Positions 1 through 11,495 of a DNA stretch of 64,000 nt are shown in pieces (positions within the stretch are counted from its first letter, which is position 1; each line of letters starts with the position of its first letter). Source of the DNA: Rhyacichthys aspro. Its lineage: Eukaryota; Chordata; Actinopteri; Gobiiformes; Rhyacichthyidae. Made by a program: the position numbers and the translations under genes. The DNA lies in the NCBI GenBank assembly GCA_036850595.1, contig CM072163.1:1181276-1245275 (forward strand), given 5' to 3'. Below the pieces are notes generated by a model, which saw nothing but the letters and a program-made list of their open reading frames with translations, made no database searches and had not been told where the DNA came from.

Positions 1-1000
1 CAGGTTTTTGTGGCTGAAAATGTGACAGACTCTGACAGATTCTCCTCGTTATTGTGTCACAAATGTCATAAACAGAGACAACAACAACAGCCTTTCTTTC
101 CTGGAGAGAGGTACAAACAAAAGAACAGCAACAGAAGAGAAAAAACAGCAAATGCAATGTGTGTTTTCAGGACTGTGTTCTCTGCAGATATTTTCTTATC
201 AAGAGTTTTTTAACAAAGAAAGATATGTCGAGGTAATAAACAGTACATTGTCTTTCTCACCAGGAAAGTCTATTGAGAAAATCCTTTCTGGACCATTTTT
301 TGTCTTCGTTTGGTTCTTATAATACACCCTGACCAGGACCCTTCAACTCTAGTGGAGTGTCCAAACAGTATATTGTAAAAACACTCATTCATTAGACTTG
401 ACTTGTATATGTACTGTATACTTGTTGTACTTGTTGTATTTATCGTGTTTGTTTACTGCAGCATGTATTTGTCTGAATAATGTGATGGTGGTTAGATGCT
501 GCAGCGTTTGGTGACAGTTTGACATGTTTTTGCACTAACAAAAGGGAAACTAGACAAGACGGGAATTTCTCTTCAGGACAATGCTGTCTGCATCTGGGTA
601 AACACAGATAGAGCTACATATTTTCATTCAGATATGATGTATTTTATGCTTGTTTTTCTTTTGTTTTTTGTCTTTTACAAGAAGTAATCTTTGTATAAAA
701 TCCTAAAATTGTTTAAAAAAAAAATAAAAAAAATAAAAATAAAATAAAACTTCAAATACTCAAAGTAAGTTTTTATTTATTAATAAGGTAACAAACAAAA
801 CAAATTACAAACACTTTATTTTAGTTTTTGCTTGAAATATATTTTTCTGGCGTAATAACCTCAAAACATACTGGAAAGTTTTTGGTTTTTTTTTAAATCG
901 CTAAAAATATGACCGTATTTTATTAGCTGTAGTTCGAGCATCTCGTCACTAGAGGGAGCAGCCCGAAAACAACTGCAGCAGAATTCAGAAGGAAGAAGAT
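1..1000. other. Upstream intergenic DNA, no gene recognised
   Basis: AT-rich sequence with an A-rich stretch near 715-750 (AAATAAAAATAAAA-like). The only open stretch (10-213) has no recognisable domain and no splice context. I see no exon, RNA gene or clear transposon here. It could hold the 3' flank of a neighbouring gene outside the window. Confidence 0.4.
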
Positions 1001-1018
1001 AAACGTCATCACAGTTGT

Positions 1019-1133
1019 CCAATCAGAGCCCGAGCCTCCGCGCTAAGCCCCGCCCCTCTGAGAAACCGCCATCATGAAATCAAAAACAAGAAACTGACAG
1101 GCGCTGCAGTGTTAGACCCGGGACCAAAACAAG
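1019..1133 (+). promoter_or_regulatory. dek: dek promoter and non-coding first exon
   Basis: A CCAAT box (1019-1023), a GC box (CCCCGCCCC near 1048) and a CCGCCATCAT element that resembles a YY1 site lie in a TATA-less GC-richer island. A transcribed leader follows and ends in the donor AAG|GTAAAAC (exon end 1133). From memory, the human DEK promoter is reported to depend on NF-Y and YY1, which fits these motifs. The exact transcription start is inferred. The leader is spliced to the exon carrying the ATG at 2134. Confidence 0.6.
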
Positions 1134-1856
1134 GTAAAACTTCAGCCTTTTCTGCCCTCAAACTCTGTCCAAATCCATCAGTATGATCAGTCACATTTGA
1201 AAATCAGTTTCCGCTTTGTATTTCACCCTAAAACCAGACCCACAACTCTTTTTGTGTCAAAATAAATGGCTTAAAGTAAACGTCACTGAGAGCTAACAGT
1301 GCTAGCAGGTAACAATTAGCCGCTTCAAGCCTGTTATAAATGTAGGCTTTTCTTAGGTTATAAATCTATTTAAACGCATCAACTCAATGGCAACAACACC
1401 AGACTAATACCAAGGCTTTTAAAAGGGTTGGTTTTTGTCTGAAGAGAAATAAAACGCTCTAAATTTTAGGCGGAAAAGTGAAGATGTTTGAAACGCGCCA
1501 AGACCGCTCTGCGTTTATTGTGAAGCGATAAAGAAACTAACGCGACAAACAAACCCCATTAAACTCTGGAAAACACTTTTAAATCTTAAATAAAGTAAAG
1601 CCAATTGACAATAGACTAACATAAGATGCTTGTTGCCTTATACTGTTTCTCTACGATTATTTTTACCAAAGGAAATCATGGAGAATGAGACTATTACAAC
1701 TACTTTAATGCCTTAATGTTGTTAAATAAACTGAAGGTTTAGCTAGTATAAATAAGCCTCTTTGTCTTTTGTTATTGTAGGCAATTAATTAAGGCTTCTG
1801 AGTTAATTTAAGGTAATACATATGAATCAAAATATGCTTTTTTTTTTGCTGAACAG

Positions 1857-2095
1857 GTTTTAGATGGATTCCAACAGGTTTTAGTTGGATTTGAACAGGT
1901 TTTAGTTGGATTTGAACAGGTTTTATTGGATTTAAACTGGTTTTATTGGATTTAAACCGGTTTTAGTTGGATTTTAACAGTTTTGAGTTAGATTTGTTAA
2001 GATTTGAGTTGGATTGAAACAGGTTTGAGTTGGATTGAAACAGGTTTGAGTTGGATTTGAACAGGTCTTAGTTGGATTTGAACCTCTCTTATTTG
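1857..2095 (+). repeat. Minisatellite family B (21-bp unit) in dek intron 1
   Basis: About ten degenerate units of the type GGATTTGAACAGGTTTTAG occupy the end of dek intron 1, stopping about 10 nt before the acceptor of the ATG exon. The same family recurs at 5343-6535, 15300-15530, 26190-26345, 51069-51402, 57085-57250, 57655-57965 and 60030-60290. Confidence 0.85.
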
Positions 2096-2133
2096 CTCTC
2101 TTCAGGGCGAGACTCGGAGTTGAGGAAGAGAAG

Positions 2134-5100
2134 ATGAGCGACGCTGCAGAAGAAGCCATGGACGGATCAGTGGCGTCTGAAGAAGACACTGAAAAGAAAC
2201 GGGAGACGCCCCAAAATGAGAGCTCTAGTCCTGAGAAAACCAGTCCAAAGAAGTCCAGTCCAGACAAATCCAGCCTCTGGGGTAAGAACTCTGTTGTAAA
2301 GTGCTGTATGAATAAAGAAACACGTCTAAATGAGTAGCTTTAAAATAAATTCAGCGGTTAGTAAGCACAAACAGGTTTAATATGGGCTACTTTAGATATA
2401 ATGTCATAAATATCTTTTTTAAATACAAGCCATAAAGGCCATTAGGACATATTATAACTTGTTTTTTTGGGGTTTAGTTTCTCACAACTAAATAATCTTT
2501 ATGAGAAGCACTGCAGTTTTATTGTTTTCTTTTTTTTGGTTTTTTTTATTAATTCACGCAAAAGTCCTAGTTTTAAATGATAGTTCTCCCATTCTTATTT
2601 GTTACTGATATTATTATATTGACAAGAGCTAAGTTTAAAAGACAATTTATGGAAAACAAAGTGTATTTATTGATTTATTGAGTAGAGACAGTGAATATTA
2701 ATGAATGTCTATAACAAATACAGCTATAAATTAGCCTGATTAAAGCATATTGTCCCTTCCAGCAGTGCAGGCAGAAACATTAAAAAACCTAATTAACGCA
2801 CAATAAAATACAAAGGCACGTACAAGACAAAACGGTAAAAGATGCGTTGAAAGTCACCACAGATTTGTTTTGTAATTATTCACTATTTCAATAATTCTGG
2901 AATTGGCTTTTATATTTATGTCCCAGTTGAATATATATTATTGTATACTTTTTTATTGTTGTTGTCTTTCAGGAGTTGGTGAAATCATCGAAGGCAAACG
3001 AGCGAAGAAGACGGTGGAGCGGCTGGACATGCAGAACACGAAAAAGACCTCCAAACTCAAGATCGGAGAGGGTAGAGATTTATTTTTATTAAAGCTTATA
3101 AAAGGAAAAAAATGCAATTTAAAAAAAACTATTAATGGAGTTCCAGATTTGAATTCAATAAACAGGGCACAATAAACATGAATAAACTGACTGGACTCGT
3201 TGTTTCAGGATCTGGAGAGAAGCTGGGAGACATCCCTCGAACCTGTCACCAACTGATGAAGATAAAACCTGCCGATCTGAAGCCTCTGCACAATATCCTC
3301 TTCGACCGACCGGGAAAGGTACGCACCACAGTCACAGTCCTGGTCTGTTCAGAGACACGAGGCAGTTAAAAACACCGCTGCATGACATCTCCTCAGCTTT
3401 TAACTGCATGAACCAGGTGTAGACCAGGACTAACCCAGGAGTAAAACAGGAGTAAAACAGGTCTAGACCAGGACTAACCCAGGAGTAAAACAGGTCTAGA
3501 CCAGGACTAACCCAGGAGTAAAACAGGTCTAGACCAGGACTAAACCAGGAGTAAAACAGGTCTAGACCAGGACTAAACCAGGACTAAACCAGGTCTAAAC
3601 CAGGTCTAAATCAGGTCTAGACCAGGACTAAACCAGGAGTAAACCAGGTCTAAATCAGGACTAAACCAGGTCTAAACCAGGACTAACCCAGGACTAAACC
3701 AGGACTAAACCAGGTCTAGACCAGGACTAAACGAGGAGTAAACTAGGTCTAAATCAGGACTAAACTAAAGTTGCAAAAATGTATTTATTTTATTTGCTCA
3801 AAGTGACACCGAAAATTGGCTTTAAAATTTTAAAAATATGAGATTTCCTTATAAAAAAAAGTAAAATAAGCTTCAACAGGACCCCTGCTCCTTGGCCTGT
3901 TTTTATTGGCCTACATTTATATCAGTGTCATTGTGCACATTATTCTTGCATTTATAATGAGATTATGTTCAGGGTCAGTTGTTAATCCATTCATCTGGAT
4001 TTTAAAGAGAGTAAAAAGCTGATGCTGAGCTAATTTATAATTGTAGACCTTTAATTTGTAAAGTGAATATTCTCGTCCAATCAGAGAGCTCCTTCAGACA
4101 CAGCTGTGTTTGGACTAAACCAGCTTCTGAAACAGTCCTGTTTGCCTCCAGTGTCCAGTTTCTGTGGTAAAAAACAATTCCAAGCCTTTTCTGTTTTTTT
4201 ATTGTCTGCTTTGTTGAATAGTTGTCGTCGATAAAGAAGAACATTCGTCTGTTCAACGGCTTCTCCTTCGACGCCGACAGTGAGCAGTTCACGAAGAAAC
4301 GGGACAAACTCCTCAAGTGAGTTTGTCCTAAAATCAGGAGATTTTTAACTTAAACTTTATCCAAATTAAAAGTTCAACTCATTCTTTTGTGTCTCGCTGC
4401 AGGAATTCTCACTTCACCAACACGAAGCTGAAGCTCGTCTGTGGAGTTCTGGATTTAGAGAAAAAGGGAACTCACTCAGATTTAGTCGATCGGATCATGG
4501 CTTTTCTGATTTCACCTAAAAGCAGCGGCAAGGTCAGGACTAAACCGGGACTAAACCGGGTCTAAACCGGGACTAAACCAAGACTAAACCAAGACTAAAT
4601 CAGGACTAAACCAGGACTAAACCAGGGACTAAACCAGGACTAAACCAAGACTAAACCAGGACTAAACCAGGGACTAAACCGGGTCTAAACCAAGACTAAA
4701 CCAGGACTAAACCAAGACTAAACCAAGACTAAATCAGGACTAAACCAGGACTAAACCAGGGACTAAACCAGGACTAAACCAAGACTAAACCAGGACTAAA
4801 CCAAGACTAAACCAGGACTAAATCAGGTCTAAACCAGGGACTAAACCAGGGACTAAACCAGGACTAAACCAGGACTAAACCAGGACTAAACCGGGACTAA
4901 ACCGGGACTAAACCAGGACTAAATAATTTTCTTTTTCTGCAGCGTTTGGCGAAGAAGAAGAAAAAGACGAAGAAGAACCTCTCCGGCGGCGACTCAAACT
5001 CCAAAACCAAGAAGAAGAGGAGCAGCAAACAGAAACCCAGCAGCTCCTCCTCGAGTCCGAAGAAGTCCAAAACCGGGTCCAAGTCCAAGGCCATCGTCAT

Positions 5101-8100
5101 GGACTCGAGCAGCGACGAAGACGAGGAGGATGAGGAGAAAACGGCGGCGTCGGCTGAAACTGACGGATCTGAGGCCGAAGAGAAACCGGAGAAAGACGAG
5201 CAGCAGTCATCGGACAAATCTGAGGAGTCTGACGAAGACGAGGAGGAAGAGGTGGGCTTCCAACCTTTTTATAAAGACGTATTTGATCAGAGAAAGTTTG
5301 AAACAGTATTCTCCCTCTATTCTGATTTATTCTTATTCTACAAGAACAGGTTTTAGATGGATTTGAACAGGTTTTAGATGAATTTGAACAGGTTTTAGAT
5401 GGATTTGAACAGGTTTTATGGATTTGAACAGGTTTTAGATGGATTTGAACAGGTTTTAGATGAATTTGAACAGGTTTTAGATGGATTTGAACAGGTTTTA
5501 GATGGATTTGAACAGGTTTTATGGATTTGAACAGGTTTTAGATGGATTTGAACAGGTTTTAGATGGATTTGAACAGGTTTTAGATGGATTTGAACAGGTT
5601 TTAGATGGATTTGAACAGGTTTTAGATGAATTTGAACAGGTTTTAGATGAATTTGAACAGGTTTTAGATGAATTTGAACAGGTTTTAGATGGATTTGAAC
5701 AGGTTTTATGGATTTGAACAGGTTTTAGATGGATTTGAACAGGTTTTAGATGAATTTGAACAGGTTTTAGATGAATTTGAACAGGTTTTAGATAAATTTG
5801 AACAGGTTTTAGATGGATTTGAACAGGTTTTAGATGGATTTGAACAGGTTTTAGATGGATTTGAACAGGTTTTAGATGGATTTGAACAGGTTTTATGGAT
5901 TTGAACAGGTTTTAGATGGATTTGAACAGGTTTTAGATGGATTTGAACAGGTTTTAGACGGATTTGAACAGGCTTTAGATGGATTTGAACAGGCTTGATG
6001 GATTTGAACAGGTTTTTTATGGATTTGAACAGGTTTTAGATGGATTTGAACAGGTTTTATATGGATTTGAACAGGTTTTATGGATTTTAACAGGTTTTAG
6101 ATGGATTTGAACAGGTTTTAGATGGATTTGAACAGGTTTTAGATTCATTTGAACAAGTTTTAGATGGATTTGAACAGGTTTTAGATGGATTTGAACAGGT
6201 TTTATGGATTTTAACAGGTTTTATGGATTTTAACAGGTTTTAGATGGATTTGAACAGGTTTTAGATGGATTTGAACAGGTTTTAGATGGATTTGAACAGG
6301 TTTTAGATTCATTTAAACAAGTTTTAGATGGATTTTAACAGGTTTTAGATGGATTTTAACAGGTTTTAGATGGATTTGAACAGGTTTTAGATGGATTTGA
6401 ACAGGTTTTAGATTCATTTAAACAAGTTTTAGATGGATTTGAACAGGTTTTATGGATTTAAACAAGTTTTAAATGAATTTGAACAGGTTTTAGATGGATT
6501 TGAACAGGTTTTAGATGGAGTTAAACAGGTTCTTTGGTATTTTATCGTATCTGTTGTTATTTTTCAGTCTCCCAAACCTAAAGCTCGAGGTAAAGCTGCG
6601 GTGAAGAAGTCTGCTTCGGTGAAGAGACAGAGGACTCCAGCGAAAAAGAGCGGACCCCCGAAAAAACGCAGCAAAAAGGAAACGACGGACGAGTCTGAGT
6701 CTGAGAGCAGCAGCAACGAAGAACAAAAGGTTCAAACACACTTTTAGCACAAATTAAAAGAAACAGTTAGATCTATTTATGTTTCTTCTGAATGTGTCCT
6801 CAGCCCAAAAAGAAAAAGGCTGCATCGAAACCAGCGGCGAAAACGAAGAAGGCCGACAGCAGCAGCAACAGCAAAAACACCACCAACAACACCACGGGTC
6901 AGAGTTCAGGTCGAAGGTCGAAGGTTTGAGATGAGTTTCAAACCGGAGCGAATCTGAAGAGTGTGTTTCTGTTTCAGCCGAAGACAGTTCAGACGAGGAC
7001 GAGCCGCTCATTAAAATGATCAAAAAGGCTCCGAGCGACGAGCAGCTGAAGGACACGGTCCAGAGTCTGTTACAGGAGGCCGACCTGGAGCAGATGACCA
7101 TGAAGCAGATCTGTCAGAGGGTAACAGCTGCGGGAGGGGTGGAAACAGAGGGTAACGGCTGCGGGAGGGGTGGAAACAGGGCGTAACGGCTGCAGGAGGG
7201 GTGGATACAGGGGGTAACGGCTGCAGGAGGGGTGGAAACAGGGGGTAACGGCTGCAGGAGGGGCGACTACAGGGGGTAACGGCTGCAGGAGGGGTGGATA
7301 CAGGGGGTAACGGCTGCAGGAGGGGTGGATACAGGGGGTAACGGCTGCAGGAGGGGCGACTACAGGGGGTAACGGCTGCAGGAGGGGTGGATACAGGGGG
7401 TAACGGCTGCAGGAGGGGTGGATACAGGGGGTAACGGCTGCAGGAGGGGTGGATACAGGGGGTAACGGCTGCAGGAGGGGTGGATACAGGGGGTAATGGC
7501 TGCAGGAGGGGTGGAAACAGGGTAACGGCTGCAGGAGGGGTGGATACAGGGGTTAATAGCTGCGGGAGGGGTGGATACAGGGGGTAACGGCTGCAGGAGG
7601 GGTGGAAACGGGGTAACGGCTGCAGGAGGGGTGGATACGGGGAGTAACGGCTGCAGGAGGGGTGGAAACAGGGTTACGGCTGCAGGAGGGGTGGAAACGG
7701 GGTAACAGCTGCGGGAGGGGCGGATACAGGGGGTAATGGCTGCAGGAGGGGTGGATACAGGGAGTAACGGCTGCAGGAGGGGTGGATACAGGGGGTAACG
7801 GCTGCAGGAGGGGTGGATACAGGGGGTAACGGCTGCAGGAGGGGTGATTACAGGGAGTAACAACTGCAGGATCCAGACTGAAGGGTTAATGTCTGAATCT
7901 GGTCTGTTTCAGGTTTTTGAGACTTATTCTGATCACGACCTCAGCAACAAGAAGGACTTCATCAAACAAACTGTTAAATCTGTGAGTCCCTGAACGCATC
8001 ATTTATTCAAGAAATTAATCTAAAAATGTCCTAAAACGCTTTAAAATCTGGTTCAGTCCAGTTTTAGTCTTGGTTTAGTCTTGGTCTATTTCTTAATTAA

Positions 8101-8446
8101 CCCAATAATATGTGAATTAAACTAAACCAAAACCACAAATCCTCTTTTTCTGATTCAGGATCAGTTCAAACAGAAATGGTTTGGGTTTAATTTTGACAGT
8201 GTCTGTGCTGCCCTCTGCTGGACACAGTCGGAAATATCTGGACTAACAATGAAAAAGAACAGCTACTTTTAAACCTCATAAACTTGAACAAAAGCGTGTA
8301 TCGTGGACTAACTCTAAACAGAAGACTGTGATTTTGTGGCTGATCCTGATTGTTTTCTTTTCTGTTTATTTTAATTGTGATATTTTTCTCATAAATCCTA
8401 ATAACTGTTGTATTTAATGTTCTTTCTCCTGCAGCTCATCACATGA
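2134..8446 (+). CDS. dek: DEK chromatin-associated proto-oncoprotein (11 coding exons)
   Basis: DEK is a nuclear, non-histone DNA- and histone-binding protein that affects DNA topology, splicing and repair. Coding exons: 2134-2281 (exon starts 2106), 2973-3071, 3209-3318, 4222-4316, 4403-4532, 4943-5251, 6568-6729, 6804-6897, 6978-7120, 7913-7981, 8435-8446. All junctions are GT-AG, phases match, and the sum is 1,371 nt (456 residues plus stop; human DEK is 375). An acidic Ser-rich N-terminus is followed by the DEK/SAP region (about residues 83-194, including GTHSDLVDRIMAFL). A long Lys/Ser/Glu-rich linker (about 195-382) accounts for the extra length. The C-terminal DEK domain (about 383-456, with MKQICQRVFETYSDHDL and KKDFIKQT) ends in KSLIT, comparable with human ...ELIS. 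The start ATG is the first in its exon and follows a noncoding exon. Several introns are packed with minisatellites. The last two exons occur again at 19106-19638. Confidence 0.93.
3418..3770 (+). repeat. Minisatellite family A in dek intron 4
   Basis: Tandem units of the type CCAGGACTAAA / CCAGGTCTAGA (11 bp, alternating GACTA and TCTA cores). This is the reverse complement of the CTGGTTTAGAC/TC arrays elsewhere in the window. Confidence 0.85.
4533..4925 (+). repeat. Minisatellite family A filling dek intron 6
   Basis: The array begins at the splice donor itself (AAG|GTCAGGACTAAACC) and runs to about 17 nt before the next acceptor, so the 410-nt intron is almost entirely tandem repeat with units like GGGACTAAACCA. 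Confidence 0.85.
5343..6535 (+). repeat. Minisatellite family B, 1.2-kb array in dek intron 7
   Basis: Roughly 55-60 units of about 21 bp (TTTTAGATGGATTTGAACAG), with 17-bp short units (ATGGATTTGAACAGG) interspersed. Long apparent reading frames here (repeating LDGFEQV) are a by-product of a period divisible by three and are not coding. Confidence 0.9.
7111..7862 (+). repeat. Donor-containing G-rich minisatellite in dek intron 10
   Basis: About 25 units of about 30 bp start at the exon 10 end. The real junction reads CAGAGG|GTAACAGCTG and successive units read CAGAGGGTAACGGCTG, then CAGGGGGTAACGGCTG. Each unit therefore restates the last exon bases and the 5' splice site. Each unit also carries GGAGGGG and GGGGG runs on the coding strand, which gives G-quadruplex potential. 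The array ends about 50 nt before the exon 11 acceptor. The last part of the same array reappears directly after the assembly gap at 18995. Confidence 0.88.
8208..8221 (-). promoter_or_regulatory. CTCF-like motif in dek intron 11
   Basis: On the minus strand this reads CCAGCAGAGGGCAG, a full match to the CTCF core CCASYAGRKGGCRS as I remember it. It is followed by a GACACAG extension on the + strand that is shared with the site at 40586. Occupancy is not known. Confidence 0.45.
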
Positions 8447-8678
8447 ACGTCTGCAGCAGAAACTCCACACACTTCTTCAGTTTGTTTTTATCAGTTCCAT
8501 CGTCGACTCTTAGTGAAGCTTTTTTATTAACGTTTTGTAAAAATAATGTTTTGTGTTAACGTCCGGCTTCAGTTCGAGCAGATTTAATGTAAATATGTTG
8601 GTTTTGATAAAGATATTTTTGGAAACTCACTTGATTCTGTCGCTTCATTTGGATTTAAGTTTAAAAAATAAACTTTTT

Positions 8679-8684
8679 AATAAA
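8679..8684 (+). terminator. dek: dek polyadenylation signal
   Basis: Canonical AATAAA about 235 nt after the dek stop codon. The 3' UTR (8447 to about 8704) is unique sequence, and a family A minisatellite starts just beyond it, marking the probable end of the transcript. Confidence 0.7.
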
Positions 8685-8704
8685 ATCCATTCAATGTGTC
8701 ATCC

Positions 8705-9612
8705 TTTAGTTCAACAAAGCTCAGACCTGGGTTAGACCGGTTTTAGTCCTGGTGTAGTCCTAGTTTAGACCTGGTTTAGACCTGTTTTAGTCCTGGTTTA
8801 GACCTGGTTCAGACCTAGTTCAGACCTGGTTTAGTCCTAGTTTAGACCTGGTTCAGACCTGGTTTAGTCTTAGTTTAGACCTGGTTCAGACCTGGTTTAG
8901 TCTTAGTTTAGACCTGGTTTAGTCCTGGTTTAGACCTGGTTCAGACCTGGTTTAGTCCTAGTTTAGACCTGGTTTAGACCTGGTTCAGACCTGGTTTAGT
9001 CCTAGTTCAGACCTGGTTTAGTCCTGGTTCAGACCTGGTTTAGTCCTAGTTCAGACCTGGTTTAGTCCTAGTTCAGACCTGGTTTAGTCCTGGTTCAGAC
9101 CTAGTTCAGACCTGGTTTAGTCCTAGTTTAGACCTGGTTCAGACCTGGTTTAGTCTTAGTTTAGACCTGGTTCAGACCTGGTTTAGTCTTAGTTTAGACC
9201 TGGTTTAGTCCTGGTTTAGACCTGGTTCAGACCTGGTTTAGTCCTAGTTTAGACCTGGTTTAGACCTGGTTCAGACCTGGTTTAGTCCTAGTTCAGACCT
9301 GGTTTAGTCCTGGTTCAGACCTGGTTTAGTCTTAGTTTAGACCTGGTTTAGTCCTGGTTTAGACCTGGTTCAGACCTGGTTTAGTCCTAGTTCAGACCTG
9401 GTTTAGACCTGGTTCAGACCTGGTTTAGTCCTAGTTCAGACCTGGTTTAGACCTGGTTCAGACCTGGTTTAGTCCTAGTTCAGACCTGGTTTAGACCTGG
9501 TTCAGACCTGGTTTAGTCCTAGTTCAGACCTGGTTTAGACCTGGTTCAGACCTGGTTTAGTCCTAGTTTAGACCTGGTTTAGTCCTAGTTCAGACCTGGT
9601 TTAGACCGGTTT
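8705..9612 (+). repeat. Minisatellite family A, 0.9-kb array between dek and the NLR promoter (copy 1)
   Basis: About 80 units of 11 bp: CTGGTTTAGAC, CTGGTTCAGAC and CTAGTTTAGTC, arranged in higher-order blocks of several units. The counterpart in the second duplicate copy (19915-20337) is only about half as long. Confidence 0.9.
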
Positions 9613-10143
9613 TGAACTCTCCTGTTTTCAAACTGCATTTTTTGTTCTTGAAACTTTAATTAAACTGTGTAACTCTGACACAGTCAAATTAGCTAAAATA
9701 CTTTCACCTTTATTTTTATAATTGATGTAATTTTTATAATTGATGTAATTTTTATAATTGATGTAATTTTTTAATTGACTAAAGAATATAACTCTTGATC
9801 TAATTGGAGTTATTGGTCTATGTTCGGAGCAGCTCTTTTGGTCTAATCCGGTTTCCAGACGCACACAAAAACATCTTAGAATAAACAGTTATTTATTCTG
9901 AAACTTACAATTTTACTTTTTAAATTGTGTAAATTTACCGTAATGTCTGTAATAATGCTCCCATTTTGATGAAAATCTGGAACAAACACAGTTTTGTTTG
10001 TTGTGTTTTTAATGTTGACTGTTCTGACTCGTGGACAAGACTCACTTCAAAAACAAAACAGAAACAAACTCTGCAATAATAACATAAGTTTAATTTTGTC
10101 AACAGAGAATTTTAAAAATACCAAACGGTAAAGTCAGGAAATA

Positions 10144-10280
10144 CTTTCACTTTCACAAGCTCCTCCTCTTTATAAAACTTGTTTACTTCTAAACGACCAG
10201 CCTTATCTCAGTTCAGTTCGTCCTTGGATTCTCTCTGTTTCAGACTCTTCCCTCTTTTTTTTTGTTTTTGCTGTGACACG
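10144..10280 (+). promoter_or_regulatory. NLR promoter and leader exon, duplicate copy 1
   Basis: CTTTCACTTTCAC (10144-10156) is, on the other strand, GTGAAAGTGAAAG and contains the ISRE/IRF core GAAANNGAAA. A TATAAAA box follows at 10171-10177, then a short leader ending in donor CACG|GTAAGACT (exon end 10280). The same arrangement occurs at 20856-20992, and a diverged version precedes NLR gene B (leader ends 41264). This is consistent with interferon-type induction (inference). Confidence 0.6.
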
Positions 10281-11189
10281 GTAAGACTCTTCTCTTTCAT
10301 TAAAAACAAACTGTTCATGTTTTGGTGCAGTTTTAAAACTGAAAACCCTTAAAACTGATGCAAAAACTTTGCAGATGCTTTGTGTTATTTATCATTTATC
10401 ATCACTTCTTTATGTCTAAGTGTGTTTTAAGTATTTATTTATGTAAATACAGTCTTCGTCCAAACTCATGCACAAAGGCTGGATTTGACATGTTCTCATT
10501 TGCCTAAAATGGAAACAGTCTGATAATAAACTCTGATCTCAGAGGATCTGTTCCATAAACAAACCCAGTTCCTTCCTGTTTTTGCAGCAGAACCACTTTG
10601 TTTAGAAGCTCTGCAAAAATAATTAAAACATGAATAAAACTTACGACGCCGGACTTCTGTCTTGAATCAGTCCTGGTTTTATTACATTTATTACTCTTTT
10701 TGGTCATTATTCTTTATCTCTGTCTGTGTCTGAGCTGCTGTCATTAATGAAGCTGATGAAGGCTGCAGACAGAGCTGTGTCTGAAGCAGTTATTTTCACA
10801 AAAATAAATCATGTTTAAACAAAAGGGTCCAAAGTCTGAAAAACAGTGGAAAACCAAATGTAAATCGTATCTGAACTAAATAACCTTTCAAACAGCATTA
10901 TCAGGTCCATAGTGTTTATCCTTTGGACAAGTATAGTCTTTGGTAATAAAGCAATAATAGTGTTTCTCTCACTGGCGACACCTGCTGGAAGAATAAAGAA
11001 TAAAAACCGACTGGAACAGTGCCATTAACAAATGTCTCCTTCAGGTGTGACATAAAAGGTGAAGTAAACTGTAAAGTTTTTATTATTTTACAAAATGTAC
11101 AGTGAAATAATTCTGAATCAAATCAATATTTGTCAACATTTTTATAGTTTACTTTTTACATCCACATCAGTTCTGCAGCTCTAATAACA

Positions 11190-11495
11190 GACTTAGTCCT
11201 GGTTTAGTCCTGGTTTAGACCTGGTTTAGTCCTGGTTTAGTCCTGGTTTAGACCTGGTTTAGTCCTGGTTTAGACCTGGTTTAGACCTGGTTTAGACCTG
11301 GTTTAGTCCTGGTTTAGACCTCATTTAGTCCTGGTTTAGTCCTGGTTTAGACCTGGTTTAGTCCTGGTTTAGTCCTGGTTTAGACCTGGTTTAGTCCTGG
11401 TTTAGACCTGGTTTAGACCTGGTTTAGACCTGGTTTAGTCCTGGTTTAGTCCTGGTTTAGTCCTGGTTTAGACCTGGTTTAGACCTGGTTTAGAC
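11190..11495 (+). repeat. Minisatellite family A in NLR intron 1 (copy 1)
   Basis: About 28 units of CTGGTTTAGAC / CTGGTTTAGTC. The matching array in copy 2 (21903-22407) is about 200 bp longer. Confidence 0.88.

Noticed and set aside
5502..5904. Open frames repeating LDGFEQV
   Set aside because: The 21-bp minisatellite period keeps one frame open; it lies within dek intron 7 between two well-supported exons.
7360..7863. Minus-strand 167-codon Pro/Cys-rich ORF
   Set aside because: Antisense translation of the dek intron 10 minisatellite.
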